Below are positions 36,669-46,002 of a DNA stretch of 64,000 nucleotides, one piece after another. This DNA comes from Alcanivorax sp. DP30 (GTDB lineage Bacteria > Pseudomonadota > Gammaproteobacteria > Pseudomonadales > Alcanivoracaceae). The stretch lies in assembly GCF_009882945.1 (NCBI RefSeq), contig NZ_WTUY01000002.1:498927-562926 (forward strand), given 5' to 3'. The notes under the pieces were generated by a model. It saw only the letters and a list, made by a program, of their open reading frames with translations. It was not told the origin of the DNA and ran no database searches. Positions within the stretch are counted from its first letter, which is position 1; each line of letters opens with the position of its first letter. The translations under genes and the position numbers were made by a program.

Positions 36669-37520
36669 GTGAATGACCAACCCCTGAAAGGTGCCTTGCT
36701 ACTGGTACTCGGTGAAGGTCTGTTGGCCGTCATGGCCGCCATGATCAAGACACTGTCCGATCACCTCGACACCGAGGTGATCGTCTTCGCCCGCAATCTG
36801 TTCGGGCTGATGTTTCTGATCCCCATCATCATGCACCGGGGAGGCTTCGGACAGCTGAAAACCGGTAATCTCCATCTTCACCTGATTCGCGCCTTTACCG
36901 GCGTGTCGGCCATGTTCTGTTTTTTCTACACCATCGGACACATTGCTCTTGCCGAGGCCGTGCTGGTGAAGATGACAGTGCCTTTTTTTCTACCGGTGGT
37001 GGGCTGGCTTTGGGTCAAGGAACGCATCACTACCCGTAGCTGGATTGCAATACTGGTGGGCTTCGTGGGTGTGGCCATCATCATGCGCGCGGACAGCGGG
37101 CAGATCGACCCGGTAATGTGGGTGGCGCTGGCGGGCGCAGCCATCATGAGTGTCGCCAAGGTGAGTATACGGCGCATGGCCGTTACCGAACCGGCACAAC
37201 GGGTGGTTTTTTACTTTGCTCTCTTCGCTACCCTGTTCTCTGCCATTCCGTTGTTGTGGGTGCATACCTTCCCCGAAGGCAGCGACTATCTGTGGCTGAT
37301 GGGTATCGGTCTGGTTGCTACGGGTGGCCAGTTTGCCCTGACCAATGCCTATCAGATGGCAAGCCCTGGTCAGGTAGGCGTCTATAACTACTCAGCGGTT
37401 GTCTGGGCAGCGCTGCTGGGTTGGCTGTTCTGGGGGGAAACCCTGGTGATCACCACGGTATTGGGCACCTTGCTGATTGTTGCGGCAGGGGTGTGGAACC
37501 TGAAGTCCAAATCAAGGTAG
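36669..37520 (+). CDS. EamA/DMT-family membrane transporter
   Basis: The 283-residue protein has ten predicted membrane spans in two EamA repeats (residues about 5-140 and 150-280). The family exports amino acids, nucleotides or other small metabolites. The GTG start at 36669 is three bases after the rimO stop; the nearby ATG at 36673 is out of frame. The small gap suggests one transcript with rimO. Substrate cannot be told. Confidence 0.82.
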   Translation: MNDQPLKGALLLVLGEGLLAVMAAMIKTLSDHLDTEVIVFARNLFGLMFLIPIIMHRGGFGQLKTGNLHLHLIRAFTGVSAMFCFFYTIGHIALAEAVLVKMTVPFFLPVVGWLWVKERITTRSWIAILVGFVGVAIIMRADSGQIDPVMWVALAGAAIMSVAKVSIRRMAVTEPAQRVVFYFALFATLFSAIPLLWVHTFPEGSDYLWLMGIGLVATGGQFALTNAYQMASPGQVGVYNYSAVVWAALLGWLFWGETLVITTVLGTLLIVAAGVWNLKSKSR

Positions 37521-37579
37521 TGTTGCCTGCGGGCAATCGTCCGACAAGCCAACTACCCGGCATCAACTAGCGCTCTAGA

Positions 37580-38569
37580 ATGCTGCACACACTTATGGAT
37601 CGAGTACTGCACATGGCACTCCCGTATCGCCCTTTTCTTCTCTTGCTGACAACAATCTTCCTTGCCCTGCTGGCTGGCTGCGACAATGCGGCCCAGCGCG
37701 CGTATGACATGGGACTGAATCTGGAAAAGTCCCGAGCTGGTCTGATCGGCACACAGCTGGACACGCCGGACGACATCCGCTGGAACCTGTTGACCTCCGA
37801 AGGGGAGATCGACAAACCGGTGGTGCTACTGATTCATGGCTTTGGTGCTGACGCCAGTAACTGGCTCCGTTTTGCCGGCGAGCTGGAAGGCGAATTCTAC
37901 TTTGTGGTGCCGGACCTGCCCGGCCATGGGAATACTACCCGAGACCCGACCCTCAATTACCGCATGGCCGCGCAGTCCCGCCGGCTGCTGACCCTGATGG
38001 ATCAACTGGGCATCGACAAGTTTCATGTGGCCGGCAACTCCATGGGCGGCGCCATATCGCTGTCCCTGACACGACAAGCCCCCGAAAGAATCATCTCCAT
38101 GGGCCTGATCGATTCAGCCGGCCTCACCCGTCAGACAAAGGAGTTCCGCGAGCTGCTGGCCAATAGTGATTCCAACCCGCTTATCCCGCGCAGCCCGGAC
38201 GATTTCAACACAACGCTGCAGTGGGCCATGGAGGATCCACCTTATATGCCGGAATTCTTCATCGACATCATGGGTCAGGAAAAGGCCCGGAATGCCACGG
38301 TAGCACAGGCTATCTTTGAACAACTCGATGCGGACCCCGGCATGAACCTGGAAGGTACCGGCAAATTGGCCGACGTGAACACCCCGGCACTGGTGGTTTG
38401 GGGGCGCAAGGACCGCCTGCTGGGGGTGGACAACGTGGAGGCATTTCTTGCAGAACTTCCCAATGCCCGAGCAGCCATTCTTGATGACATCGGCCATCTA
38501 CCCATGACCGAAGCGCCGGAAAAAACCGCGGATTTGTTCAGGACCTTTTGGCAGGAAGCCCGCCACTAA
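37580..38569 (+). CDS. Lipoprotein alpha/beta hydrolase
   Basis: The 329-residue protein has a lipobox (LALLAGCD near residues 28-35) and the alpha/beta-hydrolase core: HGFGADASNW (oxyanion loop), the nucleophile in AGNSMGGA, the acid in WGRKDRLLG and the catalytic histidine in DIGHLPM. It resembles esterase/lipase proteins of Psychrobacter and Moraxella type that are anchored on the cell surface. Likely substrates are esters or lipids. The start could instead be the Met at 37613. The last four bases overlap the convergent ABC1 kinase gene. Confidence 0.82.
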   Translation: MLHTLMDRVLHMALPYRPFLLLLTTIFLALLAGCDNAAQRAYDMGLNLEKSRAGLIGTQLDTPDDIRWNLLTSEGEIDKPVVLLIHGFGADASNWLRFAGELEGEFYFVVPDLPGHGNTTRDPTLNYRMAAQSRRLLTLMDQLGIDKFHVAGNSMGGAISLSLTRQAPERIISMGLIDSAGLTRQTKEFRELLANSDSNPLIPRSPDDFNTTLQWAMEDPPYMPEFFIDIMGQEKARNATVAQAIFEQLDADPGMNLEGTGKLADVNTPALVVWGRKDRLLGVDNVEAFLAELPNARAAILDDIGHLPMTEAPEKTADLFRTFWQEARH

Positions 38570-39828
38570 CCCTCAACGGAGGCCTCCGCAGCAGCGACTT
38601 TGCGCTGCTCCGGTGGCGTCCAGTCAAATGGCACCTCGTAGCTCATCAGAAAGCCACCCAGGGTGATCAATACCCGGGAAATGCCGATATAGGAATCCGG
38701 AATACTGATGCGCTCTTCGCGGAAACGCTCCATGAGCTCCCCCATGGCCGCCACAGGCCCCTGCTTGCGCATTTGATCAGTGAGAACGAACAAAGCCAGC
38801 GCCTCCAGGGTTTCAGGGGAACCACCCTTGAAACCGGCCTGGACAAACAACTCACCGATATCGACCTGCCCTTCAAAACCCATCAGCCCGTAGAGCAACC
38901 GTGAGTATCGCCGCACCTCATCCGGTGTGAGGATCCCAATAGCACCGAAGTCGAGAATCACCACCTGGCCAGCATCATTCACCAGAAAATTACCCGGGTG
39001 GGGATCTGCCTGGTAAATACCAAAACGGGTCACTTGCTGGAGGTAGCTGGTCAGCAGTACGCCCAGCAAATCAGCGGCCTTGTCACGATGATCATCCAGA
39101 TAGTCACGCAAGCGGGTCTCGCCTTCCCAGCTGGTGACCAAAATGCGCTCATTGCAAAGTGGCTTGATCAGCTCCGGGATACGAATCCGGGGGTGATGGG
39201 GCTGTCGTGAAAAACGCAGCATGTTGGCCGCTTCATTTCTGAAATCCAGCTCGATGGCGGTCATGGACAGCAATTGCTCAATTGCCTGGCGTAAATCGAA
39301 CTCGCGAAAGCGTGGTGCGACTACTGCCGCTACCGCGCGGAATACCTTGGCATCCTGTTCAAACAGTTTCTTTACCTTGGGCAGCCGCACCTTGATCGCC
39401 ACGTCCTGGCCATCCTTGAGCCTGGCACGGTGCACCTGGGCGATGGATGCAACCGCCACAGGGACTTCCTGGACCCACAGAAACTGGTCACGCCAATCCT
39501 TGCCCCAGGAACGAGAGAACACCTTTTCCACTGCAGAAAACGGTACCGGGTGGGCATCATTCTGTAGTTGCTGAAAGGCTTCGATATACTCGCGGGGCAA
39601 CACATCAGGACGGCAGCTGAAAAACTGGGCCGCCTTGACCCAGAAACCTCCATTGCGACGACAAAGGCGAGTCAGGATCTCGGCGCCCCGGCGGTGGCTT
39701 TCACTCTTGTCGCCAAGCCCCCCGGCTGCGTATACCGCCACCAGCTGGCTCAGGGCTGCCATCGCCCTCAAATAACGCGTGCGTCCGGCAGCAATTCCCG
39801 ACAGTCCGACGACACCTTCTTTAATCAT
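38566..39828 (-). CDS. ABC1/UbiB-family atypical kinase
   Basis: The 420-residue protein belongs to the ABC1 (ADCK/UbiB) family: GFWVKAAQFFSCRPDVLP (the family KxGQ motif, here KAAQ), VAVASIAQVHRARLKDGQDVAIKVRLP with the lysine, IELDFRNEAANM, QADPHPGNFLV and VILDFGAIG with the metal aspartate. These proteins support ubiquinone synthesis or lipid handling and may work as ATPases. It has no C-terminal membrane span, unlike UbiB, so it is a paralogue. A second ABC1 gene lies at 44337. Confidence 0.85.
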   Translation of the reverse strand: MIKEGVVGLSGIAAGRTRYLRAMAALSQLVAVYAAGGLGDKSESHRRGAEILTRLCRRNGGFWVKAAQFFSCRPDVLPREYIEAFQQLQNDAHPVPFSAVEKVFSRSWGKDWRDQFLWVQEVPVAVASIAQVHRARLKDGQDVAIKVRLPKVKKLFEQDAKVFRAVAAVVAPRFREFDLRQAIEQLLSMTAIELDFRNEAANMLRFSRQPHHPRIRIPELIKPLCNERILVTSWEGETRLRDYLDDHRDKAADLLGVLLTSYLQQVTRFGIYQADPHPGNFLVNDAGQVVILDFGAIGILTPDEVRRYSRLLYGLMGFEGQVDIGELFVQAGFKGGSPETLEALALFVLTDQMRKQGPVAAMGELMERFREERISIPDSYIGISRVLITLGGFLMSYEVPFDWTPPEQRKVAAAEASVEG

Positions 39829-39953
39829 TATTTATCACCCAGCCCCTGTCGTCATACGGTTCAATATTATGCACAAGTTGCAATTCGCTTTCCGGACTTG
39901 AATCGCACCGGCCTTGACCGTACTGTTTCAGGCTTTTACGGCAGTGAGCGATT

Positions 39954-40595
39954 ATGTCAGCTTCAGGGTTAGTTATACGGGCAGGAGAGCCCCACACCAT
40001 TCGCACCCGTGGCATCACCCTGCTGCGCTCCGGCCATAAGGAAATCCGCCGGCTCAAGCGTGCAAACCACACCCCCTCCATTCATGGCAACAAAGTGTGG
40101 AACTCCAGCTTCCTGATCATGGATCACCTCACCCGCCAGAAGGTCACCGCTGATCAGCATCTTCTTGATATCGGCTGCGGCTGGGGGCCCCTCTCCATCT
40201 TCGCCGCCAGGCGCTTTGGCTGCCCGGTGACCGCGGTGGATGCGGATGAGGATGTTTTCCCCTATCTGGACCTGCATGCCCGGATCAACAAGGTAAACAT
40301 TGATCAGAAAGTCATGCGCTTCGAGAAAATCAGTCAAAAAATGCTCGCCGATGTGAACATCATGGCGGGGGCCGACATCTGCTTCTGGGACGAGCTTACC
40401 CCGGTGCTCTTCAAGCTGATTCGCCGGGCTCTGCGCGCAGGAGTAAAAGAGATCATTATTGCCGACCCTGGCAGAAGCCCCTTCTACGATTTGGCCAACC
40501 TGTGCGAGGACGCGGGCCTGGACTCCCGTGTCGTCGAGCGCAGGACAAAAACACCAAAGTCACTGTGCGCAGATCTTCTCATCATCAACAATTGA
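39954..40595 (+). CDS. Class I SAM-dependent methyltransferase
   Basis: The 213-residue protein carries SAM motif I as HLLDIGCGWGPLSIFAARRFG and the acidic loop TAVDADEDVF. The C-terminal part (DICFWDELTPVLFKLIRRAL, EIIIADPGRSPFYDLAN) resembles the nicotinamide-type ETFB lysine/small-molecule methyltransferases. The target is unknown. It lies 51 bases upstream of the lon paralogue. Confidence 0.75.
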   Translation: MSASGLVIRAGEPHTIRTRGITLLRSGHKEIRRLKRANHTPSIHGNKVWNSSFLIMDHLTRQKVTADQHLLDIGCGWGPLSIFAARRFGCPVTAVDADEDVFPYLDLHARINKVNIDQKVMRFEKISQKMLADVNIMAGADICFWDELTPVLFKLIRRALRAGVKEIIIADPGRSPFYDLANLCEDAGLDSRVVERRTKTPKSLCADLLIINN

Positions 40596-40646
40596 ATTTT
40601 TCGACAGTGCCACCATGTTGTCCCCAGTTGAACGGGAAGTGACACC

Positions 40647-43016
40647 ATGACAGACGACACCCAGAATGCCGAACAAATCCCGCAGGGCAACCTGGCCCTG
40701 CCGGACCAGCTTAAACCCCAGCGCATTTACCTTATCCCGGTGCGCTATCGCCCCTTTATGCCCGGCCTGGTACAGCCGGTCATGCTCGACAAGGAAACCT
40801 GGACACAAACCCTGGAGCGCGTCAGCCAGACCCCGCACCAGTCATTGGGCCTGGTGTATGTCGGCGACAAGGATCCTGACTCCGTCACAGCGGAAGATTT
40901 CCCTGAATATGGGTGCCAGGTAAAAGTACATGCCCTGAACGAAGAGAACGACCACTTTCAACTGGTCGCCCAGGGAGCTGCGCGTTTTCGTATTGAAGGT
41001 TGGCTGAACCGTAAACGCCCCTTCATGGCTGAAGTCAGCTACCCGGAACCGGCAAAAGAATCCGATGAGACCATTCGTGCCTACGGCATGGCCATCATCA
41101 ACACCATCAAGGAATTGCTGCCGTTAAATCCGCTCTACAACGAGGGACTGCGCCACTACCTGCAGAATTTTTCCCCTACCGAGCCCTCTCCGCTTACAGA
41201 CTTTGCCGCGGCGCTGACCAGCGCCAGCGGGGACGAACTTCAGGCGATTCTGGAAACCGTCCCACTGCGCCCACGCATGGAAAAGGTGCTGACGCTGGTA
41301 AAGAAAGAGCTGGAAGTCGCACGGCTGCAAAGTGAAATCACCGAAGAGGTGAACGAGAAGGTCAGCAAGCATCAGCGCGAGTTCTTTTTGCGTGAGCAGC
41401 TCAAGATCATCCAGCGCGAACTGGGCTTGAGCAAGGACGACAAGACCGCTGAGGCCGATGAATTCCGGGAACGGATGAACGCACTGGCACCACCGGAGCC
41501 CGTTCTCAAACGCTTTGAAGACGAACTTCACAAGCTCTCTGTCCTTGAAACCGGCTCACCGGAGTACGGTGTCACCCGCAATTATCTGGACTGGCTAACC
41601 AGTGTCCCCTGGGGGCAGTACAGTGATGACAATCTTGACCTGAAACACGCCAAGAACGTGCTCGAACAACATCACAGCGGACTGGATGATGTGAAAGACC
41701 GCATCGTGGAATTTCTTGCCGTAGGCGCGCTACGTGGCGAAGTGAAAGGCTCCATCATCCTGCTGGTGGGCCCCCCCGGGGTGGGCAAGACCAGTATCGG
41801 CAAGTCCATCGCTGAAGCGCTGGGGCGGAAGTTCTACCGGTTCAGTCTTGGCGGCATGCGTGATGAGGCAGAGATCAAGGGCCATCGCCGCACATACATA
41901 GGCGCCATGCCTGGCAAGTTGGTGCAATCTCTCAAGGAGGCCGGCACCGCCAACCCGGTGATCATGCTTGATGAGATCGACAAGCTCGGCCAGTCCTTTC
42001 AGGGCGACCCAGCGTCTGCCCTGCTTGAGGTACTGGACCCTGAGCAGAATCAGGATTTTCTGGATCACTATCTGGATGAACCTCTGGATCTCAGCCATGC
42101 CCTGTTCGTATGTACTGCCAATACCCTGGACAGTATTCCCGGGCCGCTACTGGACCGCATGGAAGTCATTCGTCTGTCTGGCTACATCACCGAAGAAAAA
42201 GTGGAAATCGCCCGCAAGCATCTCTGGCCACGGGCCCTTGAACGGGCCGGCGTCAAGCCCGCCCAGCTCAAGATCAGCGATAGCGCCCTGCGCCAGATTA
42301 CCGAGGGCTATGCCCGTGAAGCCGGTGTGCGCAACCTTGAGAAGCAGCTCAACAAGATCATTCGCAAAGCGGCTGTCCGTCTCATGGGCGGCGAGAAAAA
42401 ACTCAGCATCAGTGGCAAGAACCTGACGGATTTCCTGGGCCAGCCCTATTTCCAGACGGAAAAGACCCAGCGTGGTATTGGTGTCGTTACCGGCCTGGCC
42501 TGGACCAGCATGGGCGGAGCCACCCTCTCTGTCGAAGCCAGTCTGGTTCACAGCCGCCAGCGAGGTTTCAAATTGACCGGGCAGCTGGGCGATGTCATGA
42601 AGGAATCCGCCGAGATCGCCTACAGCTATGTGGCCAGCCATTTGCAGGATTTTGGCCTTCCGCAGGACATTCTCGACGAAGCTTTCATCCATCTGCATGT
42701 CCCGGAAGGCGCCACCCCCAAGGACGGGCCCAGTGCAGGCATCACCATGGCCTCTGCCCTTCTGTCGCTGCTGATGAAAAAGCGGCTACCGCGCAAGGTT
42801 GCCATGACTGGCGAACTGACACTGACCGGCCAGGTGCTGGCCGTGGGCGGGATACGTGAAAAAGTGATTGCCGCCCGCCGCGTTGGCATTCGCGAACTGA
42901 TCCTGCCAGAAGCCTGCCAGCGGGACTTCGATGAACTGCCTGGCTATCTGAAAGAAGGGCTGACCATTCACTTTGCCGGGCAGTACAGCGATGTCTTCCA
43001 CATCCTCTGGGGCTGA
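40647..43016 (+). CDS. lon: ATP-dependent Lon-family protease
   Basis: The 789-residue protein has the LonA plan: N-terminal substrate domain (residues 20-210), coiled coil, AAA+ module with GPPGVGKTS (Walker A near 375) and MLDEIDKLG (Walker B near 440), and the protease domain with the catalytic serine in DGPSAGITMA (near 695) and lysine in GIREKVIAARR. It is not next to clpX or hupB, where the main lon usually lies, and its N-domain is atypical, so it may be the paralogue known as AsrA in Pseudomonas. It degrades damaged or regulatory proteins in the cytoplasm. The end overlaps the pseudouridine synthase gene. Confidence 0.93.
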   Translation: MTDDTQNAEQIPQGNLALPDQLKPQRIYLIPVRYRPFMPGLVQPVMLDKETWTQTLERVSQTPHQSLGLVYVGDKDPDSVTAEDFPEYGCQVKVHALNEENDHFQLVAQGAARFRIEGWLNRKRPFMAEVSYPEPAKESDETIRAYGMAIINTIKELLPLNPLYNEGLRHYLQNFSPTEPSPLTDFAAALTSASGDELQAILETVPLRPRMEKVLTLVKKELEVARLQSEITEEVNEKVSKHQREFFLREQLKIIQRELGLSKDDKTAEADEFRERMNALAPPEPVLKRFEDELHKLSVLETGSPEYGVTRNYLDWLTSVPWGQYSDDNLDLKHAKNVLEQHHSGLDDVKDRIVEFLAVGALRGEVKGSIILLVGPPGVGKTSIGKSIAEALGRKFYRFSLGGMRDEAEIKGHRRTYIGAMPGKLVQSLKEAGTANPVIMLDEIDKLGQSFQGDPASALLEVLDPEQNQDFLDHYLDEPLDLSHALFVCTANTLDSIPGPLLDRMEVIRLSGYITEEKVEIARKHLWPRALERAGVKPAQLKISDSALRQITEGYAREAGVRNLEKQLNKIIRKAAVRLMGGEKKLSISGKNLTDFLGQPYFQTEKTQRGIGVVTGLAWTSMGGATLSVEASLVHSRQRGFKLTGQLGDVMKESAEIAYSYVASHLQDFGLPQDILDEAFIHLHVPEGATPKDGPSAGITMASALLSLLMKKRLPRKVAMTGELTLTGQVLAVGGIREKVIAARRVGIRELILPEACQRDFDELPGYLKEGLTIHFAGQYSDVFHILWG

Positions 43017-43692
43017 GTCCCCAGCGGCCCCAGCCCCTTACTACATCGTGCCCCCCTGCCACGAGCGGGTGGGCATTGTGTATCAGGATGCCGATATCCT
43101 GCTGATCAACAAACCCGCCTTTCTGCTCAGCGTTCCCGGCCGGGCACCGGAGAACAAGGACTGCGCCATCACCCGGCTCAAACAGCAGTTTGAAGATATT
43201 CGACTGGTGCACCGGCTGGATCTGGATACCTCCGGCATTATGGTGTTTGCCCTCAGCCGCGCCGGCCAGAGTCAACTCAGCCGCCTTTTTCAGCAACGTA
43301 CCGTCAAGAAACGCTATCAAGCAGTGGTTCATGGTCTGGTTGAAGAAGATCAAGGCAGCATCGAACTGCCATTGATTGCTGACTGGCCCAATCGCCCACT
43401 GCAAAAGGTCTGTCATGACACCGGCAAACCTGCCCTGACCCACTATCGGGTACTTGAGCGTGACAGGGATCGCAATCGCACTCGGGTTGCGCTGAGCCCG
43501 GTGACGGGTCGCAGCCATCAGCTGCGTATCCACTGCCGCGAACTGGGCCATCCCATCATCGGCTGCGACATGTACGCCCCGCCTGAAATCGAGGCACTCA
43601 GCCCAAGACTTCTCCTGCACGCCGAATGGCTGGCCTTTAATCACCCCATCACCGGGTTATGGAGCGAATTCACGTCCCCCTGCCCGTTCTGA
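42991..43692 (+). CDS. RluA-family pseudouridine synthase
   Basis: The protein (233 residues from ATG 42991) has the catalytic loop VHRLDLDTSGIMVFAL with the active aspartate (second D of RLDLD), ADILLINKPAFLLSVPG as motif I, and VTGRSHQLRIHCRELGHPIIGCDMY as motif III. It modifies uridine in rRNA or tRNA; which site cannot be read from sequence. It lacks an S4 domain, so RluA/TruC-type is likely. An earlier in-frame ATG at 42973 is possible. It overlaps the lon end by 26 bases. Confidence 0.85.
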   Translation: MSSTSSGAESPAAPAPYYIVPPCHERVGIVYQDADILLINKPAFLLSVPGRAPENKDCAITRLKQQFEDIRLVHRLDLDTSGIMVFALSRAGQSQLSRLFQQRTVKKRYQAVVHGLVEEDQGSIELPLIADWPNRPLQKVCHDTGKPALTHYRVLERDRDRNRTRVALSPVTGRSHQLRIHCRELGHPIIGCDMYAPPEIEALSPRLLLHAEWLAFNHPITGLWSEFTSPCPF

Positions 43693-43741
43693 AACATTCT
43701 TGAAATTTAAGGTTTTCGGGACTCAAAACTCGCTACTCGCG

Positions 43742-43860
43742 TCTCTGGAATCCCTACCTCGCCCTGGCTTGGATCGCTTGCAGGCAAGTTATTCGCTTCG
43801 CTCACCCCTTCGGGGCCGCACTCCGTGCGTTACTCCACTGCGCTACGTTCCTGCAGCAGC
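43742..43860. repeat. Dispersed repeat fragment with REP half and GC hairpins
   Basis: TCTGGAATC..TACCTCGC..GGATCGCTTGCAGGCAAG recurs near 58981. It is followed by CGCTTCGCTCACCCCTTCGG and CGCACTCCGTGCG, which form small hairpins. It lies between converging genes and no coding is seen. Confidence 0.5.
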
Positions 43861-43918
43861 CATGTAGCTGTTTTTGATTTTAGCTATTAACTATTCGCTG
43901 TTAACTATCAACTGCTTT

Positions 43919-44254
43919 TCATTCCCACTCATCACCATAATCATGCAGCAGTTCTTCCCCCGCCTTGATCTTCTTCAGCGCCACAACGGTCAGATCATCG
44001 TAGTAAGCCACATTGGGTTGCTTGCCATGATTGATGTATTTGAGATCACAAAGCACCTGGTATTTCTCGTTCCCGTGATCATCAATCCACAGAACATGGG
44101 CCCCTTCACCCTTGGTGGCTCTAGCCCTGCACAATCCCAGCTCGGTCCCTTTGGTAATAGACTTCGCGGCAAACAGCCCTCTTCCATGGAGTTTACTCTC
44201 GCGGACTTCCAGCAGGTCGTCACGTAAATATGGCTTGGACATATTCTTCATCAT
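43919..44254 (-). CDS. Small SET-domain protein
   Basis: The 111-residue protein consists of a minimal SET domain: SKLHGRGLFAAKSITKGTEL at the N-terminus, then LKYINHGKQPNVAYYDD (the pseudoknot NHxxxPN motif) and GEELLHDYGDEW with the catalytic tyrosine. SET proteins methylate lysines; some bacterial ones act on ribosomal or secreted proteins. The start is uncertain among Met1, Met2 and Met5 (AGGA is placed near the first ATG). It is divergent from the UbiB-like gene. Its target is unknown. Confidence 0.78.
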   Translation of the reverse strand: MMKNMSKPYLRDDLLEVRESKLHGRGLFAAKSITKGTELGLCRARATKGEGAHVLWIDDHGNEKYQVLCDLKYINHGKQPNVAYYDDLTVVALKKIKAGEELLHDYGDEWE

Positions 44255-44336
44255 TCCTGTTTATTGTCGCTCTGGCATTTTGCCAGAGAATGTCACAGTC
44301 TTCAGGGAATCACTTTTTTATGACAGGGAAACGTTT

Positions 44337-45998
44337 GTGAATCTGATGCATACCGGCAAAGATCTGCTGCGCATGAACGAGCTGGCCACAATATTGTTTC
44401 GATACGGCTTTGCTGATGTCATTCGTCGTCTCGGGCTGGCCACCCCCATTGAGCAGGCGGGAAAACTTGTTCGCAGTCCGGTCAAGGGCGACATGCTGCG
44501 AATGGGTACGGCAGAAAGGCTCCGTCACGCCATGGAAGAGATGGGGCCAACCTATGTGAAGCTGGGCCAGGTACTCGCTACCCGGGTTGATCTGTTCCCC
44601 ATGGACTGGATCAGCGAATTCGAAAAACTACAGGATCAGGCATCGCCAATTCCTTTCCATGATCTCAGCCCACAAATCGAGAGTGCTCTCGGCAAGCCCA
44701 TCGACACCCTGTTCGCGCGCATTGACCCCGAGCCCATAGGCGTGGCCTCCATTGGCCAGGTACACAGTGCACTGACTCGGCGCGGCCAGAAGGTGGTGCT
44801 TAAAGTGCAGAAACCCGGCATTCGCGAAAAGATTGAATCGGACCTGCGCCTGCTCGACCAGCTGGCCAAGCTGGCCTCCGATAATTCCGTAGAACTGCGC
44901 CGCTATCGCCCGGTGGAGCTGGTGCGGGAGTTTCGCCGCTCCCTGTTACGGGAGCTGGATTTCACCATTGAAGCCCGCAACGCTGATCGCATTCGCAAGA
45001 ACATGCGCTCACTGAAGTGGCTGACCATTCCGCGGGTTCATTGGGATCTGTCTTCCGCCACCGTACAGGTACAGGATCTGGTTCAGGGCATTCCTGCCCG
45101 GGCCGTGAAGCAGCTTGAAGAAGCGGGGCTTGATCGCAAGCTGGTGGCACGCCGGGGAGCCCTGGCTGCCTGGAAGATGGTACTGGAAGACGGTTTTTTC
45201 CATGCAGACCCCCACCCCGGTAATTTCATCATCCTGCAGGGCAATCGGATCGCCATGCTGGATTTCGGCATGGTCGGCAAGCTCAGTCATAGTCGCCGCG
45301 AACAGATTCTGCAACTGACCCGATCCGTGGTGTTAAGAGAGGCCGAACAATGCGCAGCCGTACTGGCAAACTGGTCTGACGGACAACCGATCAAATTCGA
45401 TCAGCTGGTGTCAGATGTGGAGGATGTCATCAGCCAGTACCACGGCGTGTCCCTTGCGCAGCTGGATATCACTGCACTACTGGCCGATGTCACCGCCATG
45501 GTGCGCAACCATAATCTGGTGCTGCCCAGTGATATCGCCTTGCTGATCAAGGCCATTATTACCCTGGAAGGCTTCGGGCGACTGCTGAACCCGGACTTCG
45601 ACCTGATGACGGAGGCGGAACCACTGCTCAAGCGCATGATCCGCACCCGCTATTCGCCGGCAAGACTGGCGAAGAGCCTGAGCCTCAAGGCTCTGGATGT
45701 GGTCGACAAGGTGTACGCTCCACCACCGGTGCCGGGCCATGGTGCAGCACAGGAGAGTGGAATTGACCCCCGTCACCTGGAGCGACTGGTCACCCGGCTG
45801 GAGCGTGGCCAGTATCGACAGGTTCAGGCACTGTTAGTACTTGCAGGCTTCATCGGTGGCAGTATCCTGTTGGCCGGCAAGGTTGCACCTGCCCCCTGGG
45901 GGGTTTCCGTACTCGGGCTGATGGTGTTTATGGGTAGTGCTGGCTGGGCTAGCTGGCTGATGTTTGTTTCCCGGCGTTTCCTGAGGGAATGGGAGTAA
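44337..45998 (+). CDS. UbiB-like ABC1-family kinase with C-terminal membrane anchor
   Basis: I chose GTG 44337 because AGGGA lies seven bases upstream; the frame is open well to the left but runs over the divergent gene. The 553-residue protein has YVKLGQVLATRVDLFP (KxGQ intact, residues about 73-90), IGVASIGQVHSA and VVLKVQKPG with the lysine, ADPHPGNFI and MLDFGMVG, then two C-terminal membrane spans (residues about 498-548). That matches UbiB/AarF, needed for ubiquinone synthesis. It is not in a ubiE-ubiJ-ubiB operon, so the window may carry a second UbiB-type gene. Confidence 0.86.
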   Translation: MNLMHTGKDLLRMNELATILFRYGFADVIRRLGLATPIEQAGKLVRSPVKGDMLRMGTAERLRHAMEEMGPTYVKLGQVLATRVDLFPMDWISEFEKLQDQASPIPFHDLSPQIESALGKPIDTLFARIDPEPIGVASIGQVHSALTRRGQKVVLKVQKPGIREKIESDLRLLDQLAKLASDNSVELRRYRPVELVREFRRSLLRELDFTIEARNADRIRKNMRSLKWLTIPRVHWDLSSATVQVQDLVQGIPARAVKQLEEAGLDRKLVARRGALAAWKMVLEDGFFHADPHPGNFIILQGNRIAMLDFGMVGKLSHSRREQILQLTRSVVLREAEQCAAVLANWSDGQPIKFDQLVSDVEDVISQYHGVSLAQLDITALLADVTAMVRNHNLVLPSDIALLIKAIITLEGFGRLLNPDFDLMTEAEPLLKRMIRTRYSPARLAKSLSLKALDVVDKVYAPPPVPGHGAAQESGIDPRHLERLVTRLERGQYRQVQALLVLAGFIGGSILLAGKVAPAPWGVSVLGLMVFMGSAGWASWLMFVSRRFLREWE

Positions 45999-46002
45999 CT
46001 AA

